Shown here one piece after another: positions 1 to 6,874 of a DNA stretch of 8,172 nt (the stretch's first letter is position 1; each line of letters opens with the position of its first letter). Source of the stretch: Acholeplasmataceae bacterium. Its GTDB lineage: Bacteria; Bacillota_I; Bacilli_A; Acholeplasmatales; Acholeplasmataceae. The notes beneath the pieces were generated by a model, which ran no database searches, was not told where the DNA came from, and saw only the letters and a program-made list of their open reading frames with translations. The stretch lies in assembly GCA_030656435.1 (NCBI GenBank), contig JAUSOA010000250.1, forward strand, positions 1 through 8,172, read 5' to 3'. Made by a program: the position numbers and the translations under genes.

Positions 1-365
1 CAAGAGGCTTGACCTTAAGTAAGCTTGTTGAAATGAATGAGGTTAAAACAAAATTAGATAATAATCCAATTGTAAAAACAGCAATTAAATATAAAAATGC
101 TGCAAAAGCTGCAGTTTCTATATTAAACGCAGTCAATCCAGTATATTGGGGAAGAAGAATAACCCAAGAGGTTGCCTTAAACATTATTGTAGTAAAAATC
201 GGTTTATCATTAATCGCGATTACTGGTGAAGAAACCTATAAGATTTACAGTAAGAAGGTCTTTGATGAAGAGTTAAGCATCGACACTGGTGTGGATGCTA
301 TTTATGAGGATATCAATAGAGAATTAGAAAGAGAGGATGCAAAAGATGAGAAAGCACAAAGATAA
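1..365 (+). CDS. Unidentified protein, 5' end outside the window
   Basis: The frame is open from base 3 and ends at TAA 363-365. I do not recognise the family. A TTG at 9 and an ATG at 33 could be starts, but neither has a well-spaced ribosome binding site, so the gene probably begins upstream of the window. Numbering from the TTG, residues 1-50 are basic and partly amphipathic and include an Asn-Pro-x-Tyr-Trp stretch at 43-47. Residues 55-72 form one hydrophobic segment that could be a membrane helix or a buried core helix. It is followed by a Gly-Glu-Glu-Thr-Tyr-Lys-Ile-Tyr stretch at 73-80 and a highly charged, acidic tail to residue 118. Its end overlaps the start of the DNA translocase gene by about 20 nt, so the two are probably translationally coupled. 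The coding call is secure because of this overlap and the long open frame; the function is unknown. Confidence 0.7.
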   Translation, partial: RGLTLSKLVEMNEVKTKLDNNPIVKTAIKYKNAAKAAVSILNAVNPVYWGRRITQEVALNIIVVKIGLSLIAITGEETYKIYSKKVFDEELSIDTGVDAIYEDINRELEREDAKDEKAQR

Positions 366-2433
366 TGTAGAATTACCTGTAGAAAAAGATCCTTTTGTAA
401 TCTTCCAGTTTGTAAAGCTTGAAGGGATTAGAGGTAAGGAAAAATACAAGAAGAGTCGCTTTGTCTCTCCTATTTTTGGACGTAGTGTCAAGGATGTTGT
501 CACGGTTCCTTTCACCATTAAGGATACTGGAGATACAACAAGACGCTTTGATGCGTTTAGAACGAAGCCTAAGCTAACTGATGAGGAAGCCAAACGTAAG
601 CACGGCAATAAATACTATGAGTTCACCAATATTGTCTCTAATAAAACAAGAGCAGAGTATTTTGGTGAGTCTAGCTATGTCCCTACCAACGAAAAAGATG
701 TTGAAGATACTCATGAAAGAAAAATTATTAGTCCAATCGGAGGACATTATAAAGACCGCTCTCCAAAGCCTGATCCAATGCCATTTAAGGCGAATCCTGA
801 GCCTCAAAGAAGAGTCGCTTCAGTCGCTCCTGTTTTTCAAGAAAGAAAAGTAGAAGTAGAGCCTGTTGTTGGAACCTATGTTAGAAGAGCTCCAGTAGAT
901 CCTAGTTCAATTAAATCATCGGAATTTGGGACAAACCCAAATCAACAAATTCCAGTCGTTGAACAAAAAAGATTCGAGCGTGATGTTCATATTCAAAAGG
1001 TTGAACATGACCATTATATTCTTCCTTCTATCAAACTATTTTCAAAGAAGGAAAGAGATTTAAATGAAAAGCCACAGTGGCTTTTAGATCAAATAGACAT
1101 TATCAATGCGACATTATCCCAATTTGGAATTGAAGGCTTTGTCAGTGGCTCTAAAAAGGGACCTACCGTTACTCGCTATGAAGTATCCCTAGACCCAGGT
1201 GTCAATGTCAAAAGAATTTTAAGTATTCAAGATAACTTAATGATGAATCTTGCATCGCAATCCCTTCGTATCGAAGCTCCAGTTCCTGGAAAACCTTATG
1301 TAGGACTTGAAGTGCCAAACTATAAGCCTGAAATCGTAGCCTTTGGTAACGTTGTTGACCAAAAGGAATTCCTAGATGACCTAGACCATCCGTTAAAGGT
1401 TGCTTTAGGTGTCGATATTGATGGTGAAAATATTTATGTAGATATTCAATCGATGCCTCACGGATTAATCGCTGGAGCAACAAACTCTGGTAAGAGTGTA
1501 TGCGTCAACACATTCCTTGTGAGTTTGTTGCTCAAAAACTCACCCAAGGACTTAAAAATGATTTTAATTGATCCAAAAATGGTTGAACTTACGCCATATA
1601 ATGGACTTCCACATTTAATAACTCCAGTAATTACTGATGTAAAAATGGCTGCAGCAGCATTAAACTGGGCAGTGAGTGAAATGGAGAAGAGATATCAAAC
1701 ATTCGCGAATAGCAGATCAAGAGATATCAAATCATTTAATGATAATGTAAAGCGTGGGTTAGTCGACTTAGAAAAAATGCCATTTATTGTTATCGTGATT
1801 GATGAATTGGCTGATTTAATGGCAGTTGCTGCACACGAAGTCGAGGATGCTATCCAAAGACTAACTCAAAAGGCAAGAGCTGCTGGAATTCACTTACTAG
1901 TCGCTACACAAAGACCATCGACTGATGTCGTTAAGGGAACCATTAAATCCAATATTCCTGCAAGAATCGCATTTAAGGTTGCATCATTTGTTGACTCTAC
2001 GACAATCCTAGATGGAGCCGGTGCAGAAGCGTTACTCGGTAAGGGTGATATGCTTCTCAAGAGAAGCGATCGCACACACCGTTTACAGGGTGCTTATATT
2101 CCAGATGAAGAAATTTATGCAGTCACTGACTTTATTAAAAAGCAAAGTGGTGGATCTAACTATGTATTTGAGCATGATGCGTTAAAGCAACAATCACGCT
2201 CAAGAGAAGCCATTCAAGATGAACTATTCCGCGATGTCGCTTATTTTGTTGTCGAATCTGGAAACGCATCTATCAATTCCATTCAAAAAGAATTTACAAT
2301 TGGCTTCAACCGCGCCCAAAAACTCGTTGAAATGCTAGAAGAATACGAAATCGTCGCTCCAAATCAAGGAACGAAGGCTAGAGAAGTATTAGTAACGATC
2401 TCAGAATTAAACGACATACTCGCAGATTTATAA
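346..2433 (+). CDS. ftsK: DNA translocase, FtsK/SpoIIIE family, soluble (SftA-like)
   Basis: This is a hexameric ATP-driven motor that pumps double-stranded DNA, clearing chromosomes from the division septum. I chose ATG 346 (695 aa) because the AGAGAGG at 330-336 lies 9 nt upstream of it and directly abuts the other candidate, ATG 337. Residues 1 to about 225 are charged, low in hydrophobic runs and probably disordered. They contain SPIFG at 41-45 and a similar SPIGG at 129-133. An FtsK alpha domain follows (about 230-330), then the RecA-like motor with Walker A GATNSGKS (K383) and Walker B ending IDE (D486, E487). The C-terminal gamma winged helix (about 626-692) reads DNA orientation in this family. 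The four N-terminal membrane helices of classical FtsK/SpoIIIE are absent, as in Bacillus SftA. Tandem stops TAA-TAG end the gene. The motor assignment is firm; equating it with SftA rests on architecture only. Confidence 0.95.
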   Translation: MRKHKDNVELPVEKDPFVIFQFVKLEGIRGKEKYKKSRFVSPIFGRSVKDVVTVPFTIKDTGDTTRRFDAFRTKPKLTDEEAKRKHGNKYYEFTNIVSNKTRAEYFGESSYVPTNEKDVEDTHERKIISPIGGHYKDRSPKPDPMPFKANPEPQRRVASVAPVFQERKVEVEPVVGTYVRRAPVDPSSIKSSEFGTNPNQQIPVVEQKRFERDVHIQKVEHDHYILPSIKLFSKKERDLNEKPQWLLDQIDIINATLSQFGIEGFVSGSKKGPTVTRYEVSLDPGVNVKRILSIQDNLMMNLASQSLRIEAPVPGKPYVGLEVPNYKPEIVAFGNVVDQKEFLDDLDHPLKVALGVDIDGENIYVDIQSMPHGLIAGATNSGKSVCVNTFLVSLLLKNSPKDLKMILIDPKMVELTPYNGLPHLITPVITDVKMAAAALNWAVSEMEKRYQTFANSRSRDIKSFNDNVKRGLVDLEKMPFIVIVIDELADLMAVAAHEVEDAIQRLTQKARAAGIHLLVATQRPSTDVVKGTIKSNIPARIAFKVASFVDSTTILDGAGAEALLGKGDMLLKRSDRTHRLQGAYIPDEEIYAVTDFIKKQSGGSNYVFEHDALKQQSRSREAIQDELFRDVAYFVVESGNASINSIQKEFTIGFNRAQKLVEMLEEYEIVAPNQGTKAREVLVTISELNDILADL

Positions 2434-2458
2434 TAGAAATTTGATTAAGGATGAAGTT

Positions 2459-3361
2459 ATGACATTAAAGAAGGCCTACCAAACATTAATCATCACTGTA
2501 ATTCTCATGATGTTAACCATCATTCTTTACGCACTTAGAGTTACAAAACTAAAGCTAGATTGGGGAATGACCGGGTTTGTTTTAGCCGCGATTTTCTCCG
2601 TTTTTTCTGTAGTTTTTGCCATCCACCAAAATAAACATCAAAAGGAAGTCAAAAAAACAGATTGGATAACATCTCATCGATTTGAGATTTTAGATTGGGT
2701 TACCTTTCTCAGTGTCTCTTTGATGGGGATATTTGTTTTATTTCTCTTCTTTATCCTACCCTCTGATGTTTCACAAGGCTCAATGAGTCCAACGCTTGAA
2801 GATGGAAATAGAATTATTGTTTATCATTTCAAATATGAACCAAAGCTAGATGATATCGTTATTGTTAAAATCACTCAAGAAGAATTTCCCCAGTTAGGTG
2901 AAAATTACTTTTATAAAAAGAAGACGGTATGTCCTTTAGTTTTTAAGTTCTTAAATGATGATTGTATAACAACGATTGTTAATGATTCATATGGAAATCC
3001 AATCGTTTTAAATGAAATCTATTTTGTTAAGCGAGTTGCAGGACTTGAGGGTGACCTAGTTACCTTTAAGGAAGCAGATGACTACGCAATTGATTTTAGC
3101 GAAATGAATAAGCGATATGAAATACAAATCAATGGCATATCCTATAAAAACCCTTATGATGAACTGTATATTCTAACCTATAGTCAAAAAATAGTGATTG
3201 AAGAAGGTTTAGTAAATAGTAGAATCAAAGAGAAGAATTTAATTGTTTTTGGTGACAATAAAAATAACTCAACAGACTCTAAAAACTTTGGAGTTGTTGA
3301 GTATGAGAGCATTATGGGGAAAGTTATTTTCAAACTATCACCCCTTGGAGGTGTGAAATGA
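2459..3361 (+). CDS. lepB: Type I signal peptidase with three membrane helices
   Basis: This membrane-bound serine protease removes signal peptides from exported proteins on the outer face of the membrane, using a Ser/Lys dyad. ATG 2459 is chosen because TAAGGA at 2446-2451 sits 7 nt upstream; a TTG at 2441 in the same frame has no such site. The product is 300 aa. Hydrophobic helices lie at about 8-26, 37-55 and 80-100, with a basic loop (56-66) that should be cytoplasmic, so the catalytic domain faces outward. Family boxes are visible: GSMSPT with nucleophile Ser108, the beta stretch after it, VKRVAGLEGD with general base Lys191, and FGDNKNNSTDSKNFG near the C terminus. Between the Ser and Lys boxes is an insertion with Cys158 and Cys169. 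The gene follows ftsK by about 25 nt, and its TGA overlaps the rbgA start, which suggests coupled translation. Confidence 0.93.
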   Translation: MTLKKAYQTLIITVILMMLTIILYALRVTKLKLDWGMTGFVLAAIFSVFSVVFAIHQNKHQKEVKKTDWITSHRFEILDWVTFLSVSLMGIFVLFLFFILPSDVSQGSMSPTLEDGNRIIVYHFKYEPKLDDIVIVKITQEEFPQLGENYFYKKKTVCPLVFKFLNDDCITTIVNDSYGNPIVLNEIYFVKRVAGLEGDLVTFKEADDYAIDFSEMNKRYEIQINGISYKNPYDELYILTYSQKIVIEEGLVNSRIKEKNLIVFGDNKNNSTDSKNFGVVEYESIMGKVIFKLSPLGGVK

Positions 3362-4218
3362 TGAAACAGATTCAGTGGTTTCCAGGACACATGTTCAAGT
3401 CCTTAAGACAGATCAGAGAAAAAATATCGATTATGGATATCGTTTTAGTATTAGTGGATTCCAGATTACCATTATCATCGATTAATCCAGAACTATTTAA
3501 GATTATTAGTCATAAACCTAAGGTCATGCTATTTAATAAAATGGATTTAGCAGATGAGAATATATTAAATCAGTGGGTGACTTATTATCAAAATGAAGGA
3601 TTCGCAACGTTAAAAATTGATTCAATGACTGGAAAAAATGTCAATAAGATCCATCCTTTATGTCTTGATGTTTTAAAGGAAAAAATGGAACGTGAAAAAA
3701 ATAAGGGCCTTAAGCCTAGACCGTTACGCACAATGATTTTAGGGATTCCTAATGTTGGGAAATCAACATTAATCAATCAATTATCGAAATCAAGTGCAAC
3801 CAAAACCGGAAATACCCCTGGTGTAACCAAGGCACAGCAATGGATTAAGCTTGGTGAAAACTTTGAATTACTAGATACTCCAGGCGTTTTATGGCCAAAG
3901 TTTGATGATCCGATTGTTGGATATCATCTAGCAATCACAGGAGCAATCAAGGATAAAATTCTTCCAGAAGATGATGTTGTTCAGTACGCGATGAAATTCT
4001 TAGTCAAATACTATCCAAATCGCTTATATGATCGCTATGGTATCCAAATAGAAAGTGATTTCGTTGAAATGCTCGATACCATTGGTAAATTAAGAGGTTG
4101 TTTAATTAAAAATGGAGAGATCGATTATGATCGAGTCTACACGATTGTCTTAACCGATATTAGAAATAAAATGCTTGGAGGATTATCATTTGACAGACTT
4201 GATGATGTATCAAATTGA
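3358..4218 (+). CDS. rbgA: Ribosome biogenesis GTPase A (RbgA/YlqF)
   Basis: This circularly permuted GTPase drives late assembly of the 50S ribosomal subunit; in Bacillus the orthologue is essential. The 286-aa product begins with the family signature IQWFPGHM. GTPase motifs appear in permuted order: G4 NKMD at 60-63, then G1 GIPNVGKS at 129-136, a Thr-rich switch (NTPGVT), and G3 DTPG at 173-176, followed by the LWPKF stretch typical of the family. An alpha-helical C-terminal domain, which binds rRNA in the family, completes it. GGAGGTG at 3347-3353 precedes two adjacent ATGs, 3358 and 3361; both are within workable distance, and 3358 gives an ATGA overlap with the lepB stop. Length matches the Bacillus protein closely. 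The 3' end overlaps rnhB, its usual neighbour in Firmicutes. Confidence 0.97.
   Translation: MMKQIQWFPGHMFKSLRQIREKISIMDIVLVLVDSRLPLSSINPELFKIISHKPKVMLFNKMDLADENILNQWVTYYQNEGFATLKIDSMTGKNVNKIHPLCLDVLKEKMEREKNKGLKPRPLRTMILGIPNVGKSTLINQLSKSSATKTGNTPGVTKAQQWIKLGENFELLDTPGVLWPKFDDPIVGYHLAITGAIKDKILPEDDVVQYAMKFLVKYYPNRLYDRYGIQIESDFVEMLDTIGKLRGCLIKNGEIDYDRVYTIVLTDIRNKMLGGLSFDRLDDVSN
4177..4181 (+). promoter_or_regulatory. Ribosome binding site deciding the rnhB start
   Basis: GGAGG lies inside the end of rbgA. It is 8 nt before TTG 4190 and 20 nt before ATG 4202. The spacing favours TTG 4190 as the rnhB start, although ATG 4202 or 4205 cannot be excluded. Confidence 0.6.
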
Positions 4219-4807
4219 AAATGAACTATACGATCAAGGTATTACCTTAATCGCTGGAGTCGATGAAGCAGGTAGAGGTCCACTTGCAGGACCTGTAGTC
4301 GCTGCCGCAGTTATCCTCAAAAAGGGGGCAATTCTAAATTATACCAATGATTCGAAGCAGCTCACTGAAAAACAAAGAGACCAAGCATTAATCGAAATCA
4401 AGGAAAATGCACTTGCTATAGGTATAGGAATTTCATCAGTTGAAGAAATTGATTTGATCAATATATATAGAGCAAGCAGAGAAGCGATGCTTTCTGCAAT
4501 TCATCAACTAAAAATCAAGCCAGAGTTTCTTTTAATTGATGCGATGCCAATGGAAATAGATATTCCTTTAAAAAGTATCATTAAAGGGGATACCCTGTCG
4601 ATATCGATTGCAGCAGCATCAATTGTTGCAAAAACAACAAGAGATGCCTACATGCTTGAAATGGATAAGATTTTTCCAGAGTATGGATTTAAGAATCATA
4701 AGGGCTATGGGACGAAAGAACATCTAGAAGCACTTCAAAAATATGGAATTACTCCAATTCACCGTAAGACCTATGAACCCGTGAAATCAATGTTAAAAAA
4801 GAAGTGA
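4190..4807 (+). CDS. rnhB: Ribonuclease HII
   Basis: RNase HII cuts the RNA strand of RNA-DNA hybrids and incises DNA at single misincorporated ribonucleotides, starting their repair. From TTG 4190 the product is 205 aa, normal for the family. The catalytic acidic residues are visible: Asp25 and Glu26 in GVDEAGRGPLAGPVV, Asp117 in LLIDAMP and Asp152 in KTTRDAY. SKQLTEKQRD and AAASIVAK are further conserved blocks. The start is ambiguous: a TTG at 4175 extends the frame but lies before the GGAGG, TTG 4190 is best spaced, and ATG 4202 would give 201 aa. The residues in question precede the conserved fold, so function is unaffected. It overlaps rbgA by 29 nt and is the last gene of the operon, with a terminator hairpin formed around its own stop codon. 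Confidence 0.95.
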   Translation: MTDLMMYQIENELYDQGITLIAGVDEAGRGPLAGPVVAAAVILKKGAILNYTNDSKQLTEKQRDQALIEIKENALAIGIGISSVEEIDLINIYRASREAMLSAIHQLKIKPEFLLIDAMPMEIDIPLKSIIKGDTLSISIAAASIVAKTTRDAYMLEMDKIFPEYGFKNHKGYGTKEHLEALQKYGITPIHRKTYEPVKSMLKKK

Positions 4808-4822
4808 AAAACTTCTTTTTTT
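4795..4822 (+). terminator. Intrinsic terminator overlapping the rnhB stop
   Basis: An 11-bp stem (4795-4805 with 4811-4821) encloses a GAAAA loop. The 3' arm runs into a T tract (4816-4822). Only three pairs are G-C, so the hairpin is modest, but placement and T tract fit a rho-independent terminator. The 5' arm encodes the last Lys codons of rnhB, and the TGA stop spans the loop edge. Confidence 0.75.
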
Positions 4823-4947
4823 ATGAATAGATAAAGAATTTAATCGGAAAGAAAAAACTTTTTTATATTCAAAATAAAGCAATTTTCACATAATTTATCT
4901 ATCATAAGGCAGGAAAAAAATCATATATATTATTTAAATATATATAA

Positions 4948-4965
4948 AAACTTTCATAAACTTTC
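4948..4965 (+). repeat. AAACTTTC direct repeat, 10-bp period, upstream of the topA -35
   Basis: AAACTTTC occurs at 4948-4955 and again at 4958-4965, one helical turn apart and ending 3 nt before the -35 box. The stretch before it (4921-4950) is an alternating A/T tract. It could be an activator or repressor site or an UP-like element, or chance in AT-rich DNA. The rest of the 4823-4947 spacer shows no gene or other signal I can support. Confidence 0.35.
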
Positions 4966-4968
4966 TTC

Positions 4969-4996
4969 TTGACATAGAAAATTATTACTTTATAAT
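4969..4996 (+). promoter_or_regulatory. topA promoter, full consensus sigma-A type
   Basis: TTGACA (4969-4974) and TATAAT (4991-4996) match the housekeeping consensus exactly, separated by 16 nt. The expected start near 5003 gives a leader of about 17 nt containing the topA GGAG site at 5009-5012. The promoter lies after the rnhB terminator, so topA is a separate transcription unit. Confidence 0.9.
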
Positions 4997-5019
4997 TGTA
5001 ATGGAAATGGAGTGTTGAC

Positions 5020-6804
5020 ATGAATAAGAAATTAATCATCGTGGAGTCACCATCTAAATCGAAAACCATAGCAAGTTACGTCGGACCCGATGTAATTGTT
5101 TTGTCTTCGAAGGGACACGTTAGAGATTTAGCAACATCAGGTGTAGATGGACTCGGACTGGATTTGAAAAACAATTTCGCTCCACATTATAAGGTAATAT
5201 CAACAAAACAAGCATTAGTAAAAGAATTAATCGCAAAGGCTAAGGGTAGAGATGTGTTGATTGCAACCGACCCAGATAGAGAAGGGGAAGCAATTGGTTG
5301 GCATTTAGCTGAAATTCTAGGATTAGATCCAAATGCTAGTAACCGTATTGTATTTAGAGAAATCACGAAACCAGCAATATTAGAAGCGCTCAATCACCCA
5401 AGACCAATTGATTCTCATTTGGTTTACTCACAGGAGTTTAGACGCATTTTAGATAGAATCATCGGATTTAAGTTATCAAAGCTATTACAATCCAAAATCA
5501 AGAGTAAGTCTGCAGGACGTGTTCAAAGTGTCGCATTAAAGTTAATTGTCGACCTAGAGCATGAAATCGAAGCCTTTATTCCTGAGACTTATTATGAGAT
5601 TGAAGCAACATTTCATCATTTAAAGGCTGATTTTATCATTCCTGAGAAGAAGAGATTGTCTAAAGAAGAGGCAGATCTAATCGTTAAAGAATCAACGAAT
5701 CCCTTTAAAGTTAAGGATATTCAAGTTAGAGAATCGAAAAGAAACTCTAAACCTCCCTTTATTACCTCTACATTACAGCAGGATGCAATTTCAAATCTTG
5801 GCATGAGCGCAAGCCGTGCAATGATGGTTGCACAGGCCTTATATGAAGGTAAAGAGATTCATGGAGAGCTTGTTGGTCTAATTACTTATATGAGAACAGA
5901 CGCCAATAGACTTGCTGAACCATTCATTCATGAAGCACAGTCTTATATAGAAAAGAATTTCGGAAAAAATTATCTAGGAAAGTATAGTGTATCCACCAAG
6001 GCAAATGCCCAGGATGCACATGAAGCAATCCGTCCAACATCCATTGATCGAACACCAGAATCACTTGAACCCTACTTATCTAAGGACGAGCTTCGTCTAT
6101 ATAAAAGAATTTATAACCGTGCAGTCGCATCTCTAATGGCTCCTGCAATCTTTGATATTACAAAAATAACCATCACATCGAATGGTCATGATTATGTAGC
6201 CGAAGGTTCAGTTGAAAAGTTTGAAGGTCATTTAAAGATTTATAGTGAAGCAAAGAATAAAGATAAATTACTTCCTAAGCTTGAAGTGAATCAAGAACTG
6301 AATGCTAAAGATGTCCTATCTATTGAAATGGTAACGACTCCAAAGACGAGATACTCTGAAGCGACACTGATTAAAGAACTAGAATCCTTAGGTATTGGTA
6401 GACCATCGACCTATGCGCAAATCATTCAAACATTAAAAAATAGAGATTATGTTCAAATCGAAGAAAAGAGATTTCTACCTACTAAGCAAGGAAGACTGAC
6501 TGCTGAGCAACTCGATTTATTCTTCAATAAGATTATCAATGTCGAGTACACTTCAAAAATGGAAACCATTTTAGATGAAATTGCAGATGGTAAACAAAAA
6601 GGATCCCATTTAATCTCTAAATTCTATCATTCCTTCATCCCACTTGTGGATATTGCTCAAAAGGATATGAAGAAAATTGGAGCTGTTGAGACTGGAGAAA
6701 AATGTCCAGTTTGTGGCAAGCCACTCGTGCTTAGAAAGAGCAAATATGGTGAGTTTACAGCGTGCAGTGGGTTCCCATCCTGCAAATATGTGAAAAAAGA
6801 CTAA
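5020..6804 (+). CDS. topA: DNA topoisomerase I (type IA), short form
   Basis: This enzyme relaxes negative supercoils by cutting and passing one DNA strand through a transient 5'-phosphotyrosine link, balancing gyrase. ATG 5020 follows GGAGTG at 5009-5014. The product is 594 aa. The N-terminal TOPRIM fold shows KLIIVESPSK with Glu9 and the metal-binding DPDREGEA (Asp84, Asp86, Glu88). The active-site Tyr290 is in GLITYMRTDANR, with Arg292 beside it. QDAHEAIRPT and GIGRPSTYA are further family blocks. The C terminus carries a single zinc ribbon with Cys562, Cys565, Cys582 and Cys588 (CX2C-X16-CX5C), six residues from the end. It is shorter than the Bacillus (about 690 aa) and E. coli (865 aa) enzymes, which have longer C-terminal tails. 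The catalytic core looks complete. Confidence 0.97.
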   Translation: MNKKLIIVESPSKSKTIASYVGPDVIVLSSKGHVRDLATSGVDGLGLDLKNNFAPHYKVISTKQALVKELIAKAKGRDVLIATDPDREGEAIGWHLAEILGLDPNASNRIVFREITKPAILEALNHPRPIDSHLVYSQEFRRILDRIIGFKLSKLLQSKIKSKSAGRVQSVALKLIVDLEHEIEAFIPETYYEIEATFHHLKADFIIPEKKRLSKEEADLIVKESTNPFKVKDIQVRESKRNSKPPFITSTLQQDAISNLGMSASRAMMVAQALYEGKEIHGELVGLITYMRTDANRLAEPFIHEAQSYIEKNFGKNYLGKYSVSTKANAQDAHEAIRPTSIDRTPESLEPYLSKDELRLYKRIYNRAVASLMAPAIFDITKITITSNGHDYVAEGSVEKFEGHLKIYSEAKNKDKLLPKLEVNQELNAKDVLSIEMVTTPKTRYSEATLIKELESLGIGRPSTYAQIIQTLKNRDYVQIEEKRFLPTKQGRLTAEQLDLFFNKIINVEYTSKMETILDEIADGKQKGSHLISKFYHSFIPLVDIAQKDMKKIGAVETGEKCPVCGKPLVLRKSKYGEFTACSGFPSCKYVKKD

Positions 6805-6833
6805 ATTTCAAAAGTATTTCAATCCAAATATAG

Positions 6834-6854
6834 AAATCCTTTACAAAAGGGTTT
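6834..6854 (+). repeat. 9-bp inverted repeat downstream of topA, overlapping a -35 box
   Basis: AAATCCTTT (6834-6842) and AAAGGGTTT (6846-6854) can pair with one G-U, leaving a 3-nt loop. Only three Ts follow, so it is at best a weak topA terminator. It overlaps the -35 box of the small-RNA promoter, so an operator role is an alternative. Confidence 0.45.
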
Positions 6855-6868
6855 AAAAGTGATAATAT
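6840..6868 (+). promoter_or_regulatory. Promoter of the candidate small RNA
   Basis: TTTACA (6840-6845) and TAATAT (6863-6868) are 17 nt apart, close to the housekeeping consensus. TG at 6860-6861 just before the -10 could help as an extended -10. The expected start, about 6874-6876, coincides with the base of the first hairpin of the RNA. GATAAT at 6861 is an alternative -10 with a less favourable 15-nt spacing. Confidence 0.65.
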
Positions 6869-6874
6869 ATGTAT

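Noticed and set aside
337..345. ATG 337 as the ftsK start
   Set aside because: The purine-rich ribosome site ends at 336, leaving no spacing; ATG 346 is 9 nt away.
324..608. Minus-strand frames here and at 574-807, 1208-1483, 1890-2075, 3184-3390, 3588-3776 and 5187-5393
   Set aside because: All lie inside or mostly inside well-supported + strand genes, have no recognisable domains and no promoter or ribosome-site support.
581..853. Second + strand frame inside ftsK
   Set aside because: It is out of frame within the translocase gene, low in complexity and without recognisable features.
2441..2458. TTG 2441 as the lepB start
   Set aside because: ATG 2459 has TAAGGA at a normal distance and starts just before the first membrane helix.
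4852..4864. A-run/T-run palindrome as a second terminator after rnhB
   Set aside because: It has six A, one C and six T: no G-C pairs and no room for a loop.
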